DNA from: a virus
Length of the DNA stretch: 64,000 bases
IMG/VR virus record: IMGVR_UViG_3300047359_001782
Coordinates: 23,402-87,401 of that record
Reading direction: 5' to 3' (one strand)
In this document: positions 41,639 to 51,021 of the stretch, one piece after another
How the letters are laid out: the number at the start of each line of letters is the position of its first letter
How positions within the stretch are numbered: the stretch's first letter is position 1
The notes under the pieces: model-generated
The model's input: only the letters and a program-made list of their open reading frames with translations
Database searches by the model: none
What the model was told of the DNA's origin: nothing
Position numbers and translations under genes: made by a program

Positions 41639-44600
41639 TGTTATCTACAGCAATATCGATAGAATTTGAAGTTCATGATTTAGACTCTTTTTATAAAATT
41701 GTCGGGAGTTCTCAAAATTATTCTTTTGAAGAAAATCTAGGATTGGGCTCAAATTTGGTTGACCACGAAGGATCTGTTGCGAATAAAGTAATATCCTTAA
41801 AAGGTAACTATGGAGAATTTTCTATTAAACTGTTTGCTGAGAGCTCCTTAGGTATAAGGTCTAGTTTTATAGAGGAAGATATTGTTGTTTCTCCCCCTTC
41901 TTTTGATGGAACTTTTACTTTTTCTAATTTAAGAGTTAGTAATTTACCCGAAGATAGTAATAGGGGTTATCACATTGATACCCAGCCAACTATAAGTCAG
42001 AATGAGTTGATTGTACATTCTGAGTTTATAAATAAAAATATATCTTTTAACTGGGAGTTAGTTCCACCTGAAGGTCATTACTTACAGGGAAAAAGTGTGT
42101 CCTCTGATTTATTGAATGATGATTTTCTTTCGGGATTTAAATTGGAATTTTTAAATAATGGACAATCATTAGATTTTTCATCCATGGATGAAAATTCCGA
42201 CGGAATGATTGCTTTATCCGAACAGTTCTCGACTGCACCAGGTAATATATATAATGTATTTAATAACTATAGAAATTTTTCTTTTGAATTAAATCAGGAT
42301 GTATTCGAAGGGCTCGATTTGTCGAGAGAAATAGATTTAAGGATAACGGCTGTAGATTCGTTTGGGGTGGAGTCTACAGGAGCAATTAAAGCAAAAAATT
42401 ATCCTCCTACTATATTTAATTTTGTAGATTCTTTTAGATCTTCATCTATAGATATGTCTTGGTCCGAGGGGGATACAGATTATTCTGGTGTGAGAATTAG
42501 AGCCTTAGCTATACCTTATGAAAATAAAATTTTCAACGAAAAAAGTATATCTGACTCTCTTCAGTATTACTCTGGACTAAGCAACTCTAGGCCTTACCAA
42601 GCTCTTAATTACTCTAAATATTATGCTGGAGAAAAAGTCTTATATCAAGATGGTAATGTATATGAATGTTTGGAATCTTTTGTTAGGCGGTCCGTTAGTG
42701 ATGATCCAGCTCATTCATCAAGTAAATGGAGAAGTCTTGGAGAGTCTATAAATTTTGAGTATACGGAAGAGTTTGTTAATTTATATAGTTTTTCATTAAA
42801 TCAAAGCTGGGGCTTGAAATATTATTACGACCTACTACCTTTTGATCAGTATGGTTCTGGGGATTTAATGAATGTATCTGATCAGGGTTTATCTTTGGCG
42901 AGCGATTCAATATTAAAAAGTTATCAGTCAGAAATAAAATTAAGTGAAATTCAATACAGAGAAAATAAAGATAGTTTTATTTTTAACTGGGAAGTACTGG
43001 ATCAAGATAATCAGTCTGTTGATATTGACAAATTTAGATTCTCATTATCCAGCTCCGATATTCCTTCTATATTAGGAATAAGTGGATCTTTGTTTGATAG
43101 TGATACGAATGTGTTTCTTAGTGGAATTACGGAAGGTAATAACTCTAAAAGTTTATCTGTAGATTCTGATGGGTTTGCTCAAGTTAATTTTGAGCTTCCT
43201 ACAACGAAGAACTTCAGCTCCTTTCAGTATACTCGAGAGCTGAATAATGAAATATATGGGACAGGTGGTTTTGTTAGCAATTACAGAGATTATGAAATCG
43301 GGCAATCATATTCATCTGCAGATTACGTTTTGTCTGAAGATGGAAAAATATTTCAACTATTGTTTGAACCGCAATTAGAGGTTAGTCCTTTTTATGAAGA
43401 TTGGTCTAATACTAAAAGTTATTCGGTTGGGGATAAGTTTAAATATCAAAATGTAATTTTTAATACAAAATCTTCTTTCAGAGAAAATGATTCTAGGTTT
43501 AAGGGTATATATAGCGAAAGCGGATCTTATTCTATTAATGATATTGTTATTTCTCCTAATTATCAAATAAGAATTTTCTCTTTGGGGACAACATATGACC
43601 AAGGAGAGTTTATTCTTTATGAAGGGTGTATATACAAAGCTTTATTTTCAAACAATCAAACTCCATCTCCTTTGTCAGATTTTTGGGAAAAAGCTACGCC
43701 TTTTGATGATGTAGCTTGCGACTATTATAAGTTAGTTAATGATTTTAATATAAAAATACCTCATGAGTCTCCGTATAACTGGAAAAAAATAAACCCATTA
43801 ATTTTATCAGATGATTCGGATTATTTTGAGGTTTATATCCCTAGTTATCAATATAATGTTTCTCATTGGTCTAGTCAGGAAAGCTATAGTCCTGGTGATA
43901 TAGTTTTATATAATAATGATATATGGAGCGGCCTAGATTTTAGTTATAATCAAATACCTACTAGCAGCCCGAATCATTGGAGCGATAATATTGCTCAATA
44001 CTCATCTTATTATGGTAGGAATTATCTTTCTGGAGATTTAGTTCAAAGTAATAATTATATTTACAAGTGTTTGGTGGATAACCCTTCTGGTGGACCTCTA
44101 TTAGCTCAATCTAATGTTGGTGAAAAAATAAATTCAACGTATCTGGAATCTAATTGGCTTCCTGTTTGGGAAGAGAAAATAGAATATAATGATCTCATTT
44201 TTAGTCACATAGGAATTCCAGAAAGCGGTAAGAGGAATATAGGTATAGAAATTGGTATTATAGATACAGATGGTAATATTGTAGATATAAAAAGGAAGGT
44301 TGCTGAGAATCCTCCTCCTGTTATTACTGATAATAGTTTTAAGTATCAAAATATTACTAATGTTAAAATCCCTAATAGCTTAGACTCTTTGACGGAGGCT
44401 AGTAAGGTTAAATTTAATTTTAATTATATTGACGGAGGGCTTAGGGAAAAAACAACAAAGGTTAATCTTTATAGATCTAGCGAACAAAACTTTTCAATAA
44501 CAGGGGTTGACGGGTTACTCTACGACTCTTTAACTGAGGGAGGTTCAACCTTAGTTAAAACAGTTATTGGTGCAGCAGATGCAACGTTCGGCGATAATAT

Positions 44601-47600
44601 TAATCAGATAATTGATGAACCTCCAGTACCTGTAGTTAATGGTGTTGAAGAAAAAACTGGTTACTTTTATAAAATACTTCCTTTTGACGATTTTGGATCG
44701 GGCTCTTTGTATCAAGTAGATGAGAAAGTTCTAGTTTGGCCTCGCAATTACAGTAATAATAATAAAAATGGTTTGCCTGGGCCGGTATTAAGTTTGACCG
44801 AAGACGAAATTCCTGGATCGGTGAATAATTTTAATGGAGATACGAGTTTTAATACTTACTTTCTTAATTGGGATATGCCTTCATCTCAGAGATTGAATAA
44901 TAATATTATTAATATCCCTCCAAATGATTTAAGCCATTATGAGTTATGGTTTAAATATATTAATGATGATAATGAGCAGTCTTTAATAGATAAGGGCGAT
45001 TTAGATGCTAATTTTAAAACGGGAGACAATGAGAATTTTAAAAGCGAAGATAATGATGGGTATAGAAGAATTAATGGGGATATATTATCTTCTATTGGCG
45101 CTTCTGAGGATATTCCTGTAGATCAATTAGATCCGGGTTTAAAAATAACTAATGCGACTAATATATTTAATATTCCTGCATCTTCTCCTTCTATTAATGT
45201 GTCTCATGCAGGGGAAGTTCATGAAAGTGGATTCTTTTGGGTTAGAGCTGTAGATAAAGCTGGCAATAAAGGCCCTTTCATGGGAGACGCTTCTGAGTCG
45301 GAAGAAAGCTTGTACGTACCAGGTTTACCTCTTGTTTTAGCAGGGGTGAGAACTACGGATGTAGTTGGTTTCCAAAAAGACATAACTAAGGAATTCAGAA
45401 ATACACCTATGATAATTTCGTCTCAGGGTAATGATCCATTCTCTCTTAGTAATGGGCTTCTATCTTGGATTACTCATACTGTATGGCTAAACGGCAACGC
45501 TTATCACGTAAACTCTGGTACTGCAACTAATAATTCTGATCAAATTAATTATATATATTGGGATCCATCTGCTGGCTCCAACTATACCCTATTAAACGAG
45601 AATCCTTCTAATGATGAAAATAATTCTGGTTTCATTATAGCGACTTTCACAAAAGATGTTAAACAAGTTAGTTATCATGCTTTTGCTAATGCATTGATTG
45701 GTACGGCTCAAATTTCAAATGCAGCAATAACTGATGCTAAGATCAAAAGTTTAAAAGCGGATCAGATAACCGCTGGAGATGGATTAATAGCAGATCTTCA
45801 GATAACAGAAGGATTAATTAAGTCTAAAAATTTCGACATCAATGGTAGTGGGAAAGGTTTTCAATTAAAAAATGATGGCACTTTTATATTTAGAGGATTT
45901 AGTAATCAGGGTGGAGAAAGTTCTTTGGAATTAGATTCTAATTCCAACTTAATTTTGAAGGGGAAATTTAGGCAGGTTAGTGGAAATGATTTTGACTTTA
46001 TTGAAATTGTACCCTCTCCTTCTTATTTTAAATATATTGAACATAATGGGGGGTTAGTGTTAGATGAGAATTCTCATGATAAAATTTTAATAGATGTTTA
46101 TTTTAGGAATACTAGCGTAAGTAGCACAAATGATGTAACTTTAAGCTTGAAATATATTGATTCAAATGGAGATATTCAGCAAATATCTAATTCAGACAGT
46201 AATTTTACTGCCATAAAGAATTCTGCTCAATTTAGTTCGCTAAATAATCAAAGTGACGGAAGCGTTGTAAGTTATGAAGTTTCTGCTACTCAATTCAATT
46301 CTTTGATTACCAAGGGCGATTTTATGGCAGATAGTTTGATGTTTTTTATCAAAAGTAATCTATCAAATATAGAGCAATCAATAAGTATACCTAGGTTAAC
46401 TGAAGGTAAGGAGGGATCTCCTGCTAGGGTTGTTAAATTGGAGGCGGATTCTTATATAATAAAATACGATAATAACGAACAAAATCCTGATCCTGATGAA
46501 ATAAAATTTACTATTGAAGAACAGGGTTTTAAAGATCCAAAGTACATATGGAAAATAGACGGCTTTACTAGAAGTGCGCCCGATACATCTAATACTTTAA
46601 CTATTGATACTGATGATTATGATTGGTTTGATTTTCGAAGTAAACCTTATCTTGTTAATGCGGAAGTAAGGGAGCGGGATGATTCGTTGGTTAGTGCGAC
46701 TGATAGTGTAACAATTGTGTCTATTAGGGATGGAATTCAGGGGTCTGTGGGAAGAACTCCAACATATAGAGGTGAGTGGAGTCAGTATGAGACTTATTAT
46801 TCTGTAGGGGATGTCGAGGATAAGGCTGTTAGAGGAGATGTGGTAAGATATGAAGAAAATAATAACACAGCAGATAAGTACTTTATATGCGTCAAAACCC
46901 ATAATACTCAAAAAAGTAAAGCTTATTCCAAGAAGCCGGTTTTTGGTGCTGGTTATACAACACTAAACTCTACTTATTGGGCTCCATTTGGCGCAGAATT
47001 TGAGAGTGTAGCCACCTCACTTTTGCTTACTGAAAAAGCTTATGTTACTAATTCTTTAATTATAGGAGATGGTGAAAGAACTGGTACTATAGTGTCAAAT
47101 GAAGAAAATAATGATTCAGGTGTTTTTGTTGGGGGTTTTGATCAAGATGGAAATAAAAAGGCTAATGACCTTGGGTATTTGTATCCTGGATTTAGAATAG
47201 AAAGGGGTTTAGATGAAAGTGGTTCAGGTTTTGTTGTATTTGATGTTGGTGGAGCAAGAGAAAATGACGAAGATCTTGTTTCTTACATTAGATATAGCTC
47301 TGCCGTTGGGAAGTTTGAGATTAGGGGGGCAAGCGTTAATAATACGAGTCGGGAAAATGTTATTGCCTCATTTAATTCCTTAGATGATAGTTTTAGTTAT
47401 GTCGATGAAGATATTAAGGATACGTTAGCTACTTTTGTTGGAGGTGGGTACGATAATAAAATTCAAGATCCAGATAAAGACACTAATAGTTATAAATCTC
47501 TTGCGTCATGCATTATAGGCGGCGGGAAGAACGAAATTGAAGGAAGGTTTTCTTTTGTTGGTGCTGGTTTTGGGAATGTCTGTAAGGATAATTTTTCTGC

Positions 47601-47751
47601 AATTATTGCGGGTTATAATAATAAAATGCCTGAAGATAGCGCAAGTAATCAGGGGGCTAATTTTATAGGGGGCGGGCAAAATAATATTATAGAGGGTGGG
47701 ACAAATCAAGCTATTTTAAATGGGCAGAATAATATAATAGGCAATGTCTGA
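41638..47751 (+). CDS. giant central tail fibre with tandem carbohydrate-binding-like modules
   Basis: 2037 aa. The first ~450 residues have fibronectin-III-like strands continuing the J protein (KLSEIQYRENKDSFIFNWEV). From about 310 to 850 come at least six modules of the form 'Y/W..G..V.Y.....Y.......P....W' (for example YYAGEKVLYQDGNVYECLES, YSPGDIVLYNNDIWSGLDFS), resembling CBM5/12 carbohydrate-binding domains. A DUF1983-like region (ISNAAITDAKIKSLKADQIT, near 1360) is typical of J-type fibres. The C-terminus has head-like repeats, GGGYDNKI, IGGGKNEIEG and FIGGGQNNII, and lacks an S74 chaperone. It probably binds host surface glycan. Confidence 0.8.
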   Translation: MLSTAISIEFEVHDLDSFYKIVGSSQNYSFEENLGLGSNLVDHEGSVANKVISLKGNYGEFSIKLFAESSLGIRSSFIEEDIVVSPPSFDGTFTFSNLRVSNLPEDSNRGYHIDTQPTISQNELIVHSEFINKNISFNWELVPPEGHYLQGKSVSSDLLNDDFLSGFKLEFLNNGQSLDFSSMDENSDGMIALSEQFSTAPGNIYNVFNNYRNFSFELNQDVFEGLDLSREIDLRITAVDSFGVESTGAIKAKNYPPTIFNFVDSFRSSSIDMSWSEGDTDYSGVRIRALAIPYENKIFNEKSISDSLQYYSGLSNSRPYQALNYSKYYAGEKVLYQDGNVYECLESFVRRSVSDDPAHSSSKWRSLGESINFEYTEEFVNLYSFSLNQSWGLKYYYDLLPFDQYGSGDLMNVSDQGLSLASDSILKSYQSEIKLSEIQYRENKDSFIFNWEVLDQDNQSVDIDKFRFSLSSSDIPSILGISGSLFDSDTNVFLSGITEGNNSKSLSVDSDGFAQVNFELPTTKNFSSFQYTRELNNEIYGTGGFVSNYRDYEIGQSYSSADYVLSEDGKIFQLLFEPQLEVSPFYEDWSNTKSYSVGDKFKYQNVIFNTKSSFRENDSRFKGIYSESGSYSINDIVISPNYQIRIFSLGTTYDQGEFILYEGCIYKALFSNNQTPSPLSDFWEKATPFDDVACDYYKLVNDFNIKIPHESPYNWKKINPLILSDDSDYFEVYIPSYQYNVSHWSSQESYSPGDIVLYNNDIWSGLDFSYNQIPTSSPNHWSDNIAQYSSYYGRNYLSGDLVQSNNYIYKCLVDNPSGGPLLAQSNVGEKINSTYLESNWLPVWEEKIEYNDLIFSHIGIPESGKRNIGIEIGIIDTDGNIVDIKRKVAENPPPVITDNSFKYQNITNVKIPNSLDSLTEASKVKFNFNYIDGGLREKTTKVNLYRSSEQNFSITGVDGLLYDSLTEGGSTLVKTVIGAADATFGDNINQIIDEPPVPVVNGVEEKTGYFYKILPFDDFGSGSLYQVDEKVLVWPRNYSNNNKNGLPGPVLSLTEDEIPGSVNNFNGDTSFNTYFLNWDMPSSQRLNNNIINIPPNDLSHYELWFKYINDDNEQSLIDKGDLDANFKTGDNENFKSEDNDGYRRINGDILSSIGASEDIPVDQLDPGLKITNATNIFNIPASSPSINVSHAGEVHESGFFWVRAVDKAGNKGPFMGDASESEESLYVPGLPLVLAGVRTTDVVGFQKDITKEFRNTPMIISSQGNDPFSLSNGLLSWITHTVWLNGNAYHVNSGTATNNSDQINYIYWDPSAGSNYTLLNENPSNDENNSGFIIATFTKDVKQVSYHAFANALIGTAQISNAAITDAKIKSLKADQITAGDGLIADLQITEGLIKSKNFDINGSGKGFQLKNDGTFIFRGFSNQGGESSLELDSNSNLILKGKFRQVSGNDFDFIEIVPSPSYFKYIEHNGGLVLDENSHDKILIDVYFRNTSVSSTNDVTLSLKYIDSNGDIQQISNSDSNFTAIKNSAQFSSLNNQSDGSVVSYEVSATQFNSLITKGDFMADSLMFFIKSNLSNIEQSISIPRLTEGKEGSPARVVKLEADSYIIKYDNNEQNPDPDEIKFTIEEQGFKDPKYIWKIDGFTRSAPDTSNTLTIDTDDYDWFDFRSKPYLVNAEVRERDDSLVSATDSVTIVSIRDGIQGSVGRTPTYRGEWSQYETYYSVGDVEDKAVRGDVVRYEENNNTADKYFICVKTHNTQKSKAYSKKPVFGAGYTTLNSTYWAPFGAEFESVATSLLLTEKAYVTNSLIIGDGERTGTIVSNEENNDSGVFVGGFDQDGNKKANDLGYLYPGFRIERGLDESGSGFVVFDVGGARENDEDLVSYIRYSSAVGKFEIRGASVNNTSRENVIASFNSLDDSFSYVDEDIKDTLATFVGGGYDNKIQDPDKDTNSYKSLASCIIGGGKNEIEGRFSFVGAGFGNVCKDNFSAIIAGYNNKMPEDSASNQGANFIGGGQNNIIEGGTNQAILNGQNNIIGNV

Positions 47752-48421
47752 GAATTTAATATATAATACAACAACTGGAGGTAAGGATGGTGAAAATCCT
47801 AAATTAAAGTTGAGCCCGTCTTCTTTTTTCCATAAAACAAAAACAGGCAGGGAGACAATAGCTTATGATCAAAATGATAGAGCGTATCTTCAGTACACAT
47901 TTCCTTCATTAAGCAGAGAAGGTTGGTTGTTTGACACTTGGATGTTTTCTTTTGATCGAGCTCGCCAACAAAGTTTGTCGTATGCAGACGAGGGTTTGTT
48001 GTTACTGCCTTCTTTTCCTGCAAACTCTATCACTGTAGATTATTCTAATAGGTGGGTGTATAGTTTGTTTTTTAAGACTTGGGTTTTTATAGGAAGCGTT
48101 TCAAATTTAGGTATGTATGTATATATACCTCATAAATTTGATGATTACCCTCTGGGTTACTGTTGGTTTGGTCGAAAGTTTATTTTTTCTAAAAGCACTG
48201 ATATTATATGGCAAGGCTTGCTTGAAAATATGACAGATTCTTCTATTGAGAAAATATTTTCAGAAAAAGCTGATTTTTCTGACGGACAATGCATTATTTT
48301 TTTTAGCGAAAGGTTTTCTGGTTGGGGCTCAATGATTATCAATAGCAATAAGAAACATTTGGTGTCTAGTCGTATAACCGGAACTATGGATTACAAATTC
48401 TTGCAACACTCTAATCTTTAA
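47744..48421 (+). CDS. virion-associated hypothetical protein
   Basis: 225 aa. It is aromatic-rich (SREGWLFDTWMFSFDRARQQ, WVYSLFFKTWVFIG, YPLGYCWFGRKFIF). I recognise no domain. The start overlaps the giant fibre by 8 nt, and the next gene follows after 4 nt, so it belongs to the tail-tip cluster. It could be a fibre segment or a receptor-binding head. Confidence 0.55.
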   Translation: MSENLIYNTTTGGKDGENPKLKLSPSSFFHKTKTGRETIAYDQNDRAYLQYTFPSLSREGWLFDTWMFSFDRARQQSLSYADEGLLLLPSFPANSITVDYSNRWVYSLFFKTWVFIGSVSNLGMYVYIPHKFDDYPLGYCWFGRKFIFSKSTDIIWQGLLENMTDSSIEKIFSEKADFSDGQCIIFFSERFSGWGSMIINSNKKHLVSSRITGTMDYKFLQHSNL

Positions 48422-48425
48422 TTTT

Positions 48426-49694
48426 ATGCCTGAACAAAGAGAATCTGAAGGAACCGAATTCCCTTTTGAGAGAGCTCCTTCTTCGTTTATGGAAGGTTTT
48501 ACTAGTGATTTTAATTTAATAGTTGGAAGCGAAAATGTTCAAATGATGTCGTGCGAAGGGTGTTCTGCTGTGAATGCGATAAATTTACCTATGTTTAATA
48601 ATGTTAATTCTCATATTCTTGGAGGGTCTAGAAGTGTTTCGGTGAATACTCCCAAAAAAAATGGAGATGTTGTATGGCAATTTACTAATGAAGATGTTGG
48701 GTACTCAATGGAGAATAAAACTGATTATGTCTTTGATCAAGGAGATTATTATCAAATATATTGGGGTGAAAAAATAACTCTTTATTTCCCTACTTATCAA
48801 CAAAAATATTTTAATTTCTTTATGAGGTATGTTAATCTGTCTAGACTAGATGGCAAAATTACTATTAAAGGAATTTCGATTGAAAATCACACCACAAGAG
48901 AAATAAACGTTTTTAGGATTCCTAGTTCATCGAGTTCTAGCTCCTGGGATGTATTAAGCGTATTTTTTTGTTCTGTAGATGAATTCTTGATGATAGAAAT
49001 AGAATCTGCTCCCTTGGACGTTAGCACTGGTGAATCTTTATATGTACAGAAATATAGCAAGTATACAATGCAGTCTGGTCAAAATTTTACACTTGCTCAA
49101 ACGTCCGAAGAAGAATATTATCTTAGTGATGAAGATGGGAATGATGTAGGTATAGACTGGTTGGGTGGGGGAGACACTAATACTAATTTACTAAATATTC
49201 TTTACTCTAATTTAGAAAATCTTTCTTTTCAAGAGGGGGATGAAATTAATGTTCCTTCTTGGAGCGTTTTTTCTTTTAACAGTATTAATAATCCATATTA
49301 CCAACGATTGGGGGCAACACCAGCATTAATTAATGATGATCAATCTATGTTTTTTTGTGATAACGGTTTGTTTGTCGAGGGAGATGTTAACGCTTTTTAT
49401 TCTTCAGACGCATTACTTAAGAAGGATAAAAAAACTTTAAACTTAAAATTGTCTGATATATTATCAATTGAGCCCACCTGTTTTGAGTGGAGGGATAACC
49501 AGAAGGCTTATGTTGGTCAAGATATAGGTTTTATAGCGCAGGATTTGGAAAGGGTTTGTCCGTTATTAGTTGTTCAAAGAAATGACGGTTATAAGGCAGT
49601 GGATTATAAAAAAACATGCGTTATGTCTGTGCATGGTGTAAAAATGGTTAATGAGTGCATTCAAAGAATTAAAGGGAAAATTCGAAATTTATGA
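48426..49694 (+). CDS. tail spike/fibre with C-terminal S74 chaperone domain
   Basis: 422 aa. The C-terminal ~95 residues form a peptidase S74 intramolecular chaperone: FYSSDALLKKDKKTL (self-cleavage Ser-Asp near 332), FEWRDNQKAYVGQDIGFIAQDLERVCPLLV and KAVDYKKTCVMSVHGVKMVNE. Such domains trimerise fibres and then cut themselves off. Upstream, YSMENKTDYVFDQGDYYQIY and Ser-rich hinge segments form the body. The stop overlaps the next start by 4 nt. The lysines replacing part of the usual SDxRLKxxI motif (SDALLKKDKK) may weaken cleavage. Confidence 0.85.
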   Translation: MPEQRESEGTEFPFERAPSSFMEGFTSDFNLIVGSENVQMMSCEGCSAVNAINLPMFNNVNSHILGGSRSVSVNTPKKNGDVVWQFTNEDVGYSMENKTDYVFDQGDYYQIYWGEKITLYFPTYQQKYFNFFMRYVNLSRLDGKITIKGISIENHTTREINVFRIPSSSSSSSWDVLSVFFCSVDEFLMIEIESAPLDVSTGESLYVQKYSKYTMQSGQNFTLAQTSEEEYYLSDEDGNDVGIDWLGGGDTNTNLLNILYSNLENLSFQEGDEINVPSWSVFSFNSINNPYYQRLGATPALINDDQSMFFCDNGLFVEGDVNAFYSSDALLKKDKKTLNLKLSDILSIEPTCFEWRDNQKAYVGQDIGFIAQDLERVCPLLVVQRNDGYKAVDYKKTCVMSVHGVKMVNECIQRIKGKIRNL

Positions 49695-50203
49695 GTAAAA
49701 ATAATTCTATTTTAAATGGCTACAATAATCAAATTAATAAAAGTGATAATTGTATGGTTATTAATGGCTCTAATAATGTAATATCTCAAAAACAAAATGT
49801 AACTATTATTGGAGATGATATAAATGCAGATTTAGATAATGCATTTTATGTTGGATGTTCAAATGGTATGCACTGTAGTGGTGATATAGTTGCTTTCTCT
49901 GCGTCCGATAAAAGACTAAAAAAAGATATTAAGCAAATTAATGATTGCTTATCTAAAGTTTTATCTCTTGACGCTATAGAGTTTACATGGGATTCTACTC
50001 TTTGCGCTAAAAGTGGAAGGGATATAGGTTTAATAGCCCAGCAGGTTGAGAAAATAGCTCCAGAAATAGTCGAGACCAGGAAAAATGGTTACAAGGCAAT
50101 TAAATATGAGAAAATTAATGTTTTATTAATTGGAGCAATAAAAGAGCAGCAAAAAATTATTGAGGATCTAGAAAAAGAGGTTGATAATTTTATTAAGAGT
50201 TGA
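49691..50203 (+). CDS. short fibre tip with second S74 chaperone domain
   Basis: 170 aa. The N-terminus has ILNGYNNQINKSDNC and VINGSNNVISQKQN repeats, the same head-repeat style that ends the giant fibre. Then comes a canonical S74 domain: FSASDKRLKKDIKQI (self-cleavage Ser-Asp), FTWDSTLCAKSGRDIGLIAQQVEKIAPEIV, KAIKYEKINVLLIGAIKEQQ and a terminal coiled coil. It looks like the detached tip and chaperone of the giant fibre, encoded separately. It ends convergent with the annealing-protein gene, overlapping by 11 nt. Confidence 0.85.
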   Translation: MSKNNSILNGYNNQINKSDNCMVINGSNNVISQKQNVTIIGDDINADLDNAFYVGCSNGMHCSGDIVAFSASDKRLKKDIKQINDCLSKVLSLDAIEFTWDSTLCAKSGRDIGLIAQQVEKIAPEIVETRKNGYKAIKYEKINVLLIGAIKEQQKIIEDLEKEVDNFIKS

Positions 50204-51020
50204 TTAGTTTCATCAATATTCTTGAGTCTGTAGGCTCTATATCTTCATAACTATTCCAGTTTTTTGCATTCTCGTTTTGATATTTTCCAGACTTCCACCA
50301 ATCTCTTAAAATTACTTTAAATTCTTCAAAATTAGAACAGTTTAGCTTTTCTTTTGCTAGAGACTCTACCATTGAATATGGTGTGAGTGACGGAGATTGG
50401 TTTATGCTGTTTTGAGGTAAACTGTTAGATTTATCTATTTCGTCATCTCCAACAATATGTACATTAAGAAAATTTCTTACACATCTAACAAATGCTCTGT
50501 TACATGCAATTGTTTCTAGAAACTTAGTAGCAAAACTACTTGTGTTATTCAGTGTAGCATTTGCCATATCTTGGAACGTGACAGCTTTACTACCTGTTTC
50601 ATAGTTAGGTAAGAAGGTTACCTTACAAATTACGGCAACATGATCTGGTTGGCACTTGACAACTTCGTAGGAAACATCTGAGAAACCCCTTAGTTTTGCT
50701 AATTCTTTTATTCCTGATAATTTAATTAATAGTTGGTGATCTTTTAACCCGTCGATAGTTCTTGGTATATCTTTTTTGCGTAGATCAAACCATGATTTAT
50801 TTGGGAATAAATGCTCGTCCTTAATCATAGATCTCCAATTAACCGATCCATCTTCATCAAATTCGTACCCTACTTCGTTTAATAACCCGAATTCATTCCT
50901 GCAAAAGCGACCTGGGCCGTTTAGGTATTTTTTTGGTATAGATTTTTTAATTGATTTATTTGATGTGTCGGATTCGTATGTAATTGAATTATCTGCTGCT
51001 GTTACTGTTTTTGGTGACAT
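50193..51020 (-). CDS. putative recombination/annealing protein (Rad52/ERF-like character)
   Basis: 275 aa. The central domain includes QLLIKLSGIKELAKLRGFSD, VAVICKVTFLP, FQDMANATLNNTSSFATKFL and ETIACNRAFVRCVRNFLNVHIVGDDEI. The pattern 'xETIAxNRAxxRxVRNxLxI' resembles the alanine/arginine helix found near the end of ERF/Rad52-type phage single-strand annealing proteins. A less conserved C-terminal tail follows. The assignment is by character only. Nearby SSB-like, winged-helix and glycosyltransferase genes share the operon. Such proteins anneal complementary single strands during replication and repair. Confidence 0.45.
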   Translation of the reverse strand: MSPKTVTAADNSITYESDTSNKSIKKSIPKKYLNGPGRFCRNEFGLLNEVGYEFDEDGSVNWRSMIKDEHLFPNKSWFDLRKKDIPRTIDGLKDHQLLIKLSGIKELAKLRGFSDVSYEVVKCQPDHVAVICKVTFLPNYETGSKAVTFQDMANATLNNTSSFATKFLETIACNRAFVRCVRNFLNVHIVGDDEIDKSNSLPQNSINQSPSLTPYSMVESLAKEKLNCSNFEEFKVILRDWWKSGKYQNENAKNWNSYEDIEPTDSRILMKLINS

Positions 51021-51021
51021 T

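Noticed and set aside
48427-49694. In-frame readthrough joining 47744-48421 to the S74 protein
   Set aside because: The two genes are in different frames and separated by 4 nt; ordinary coupled translation suffices.
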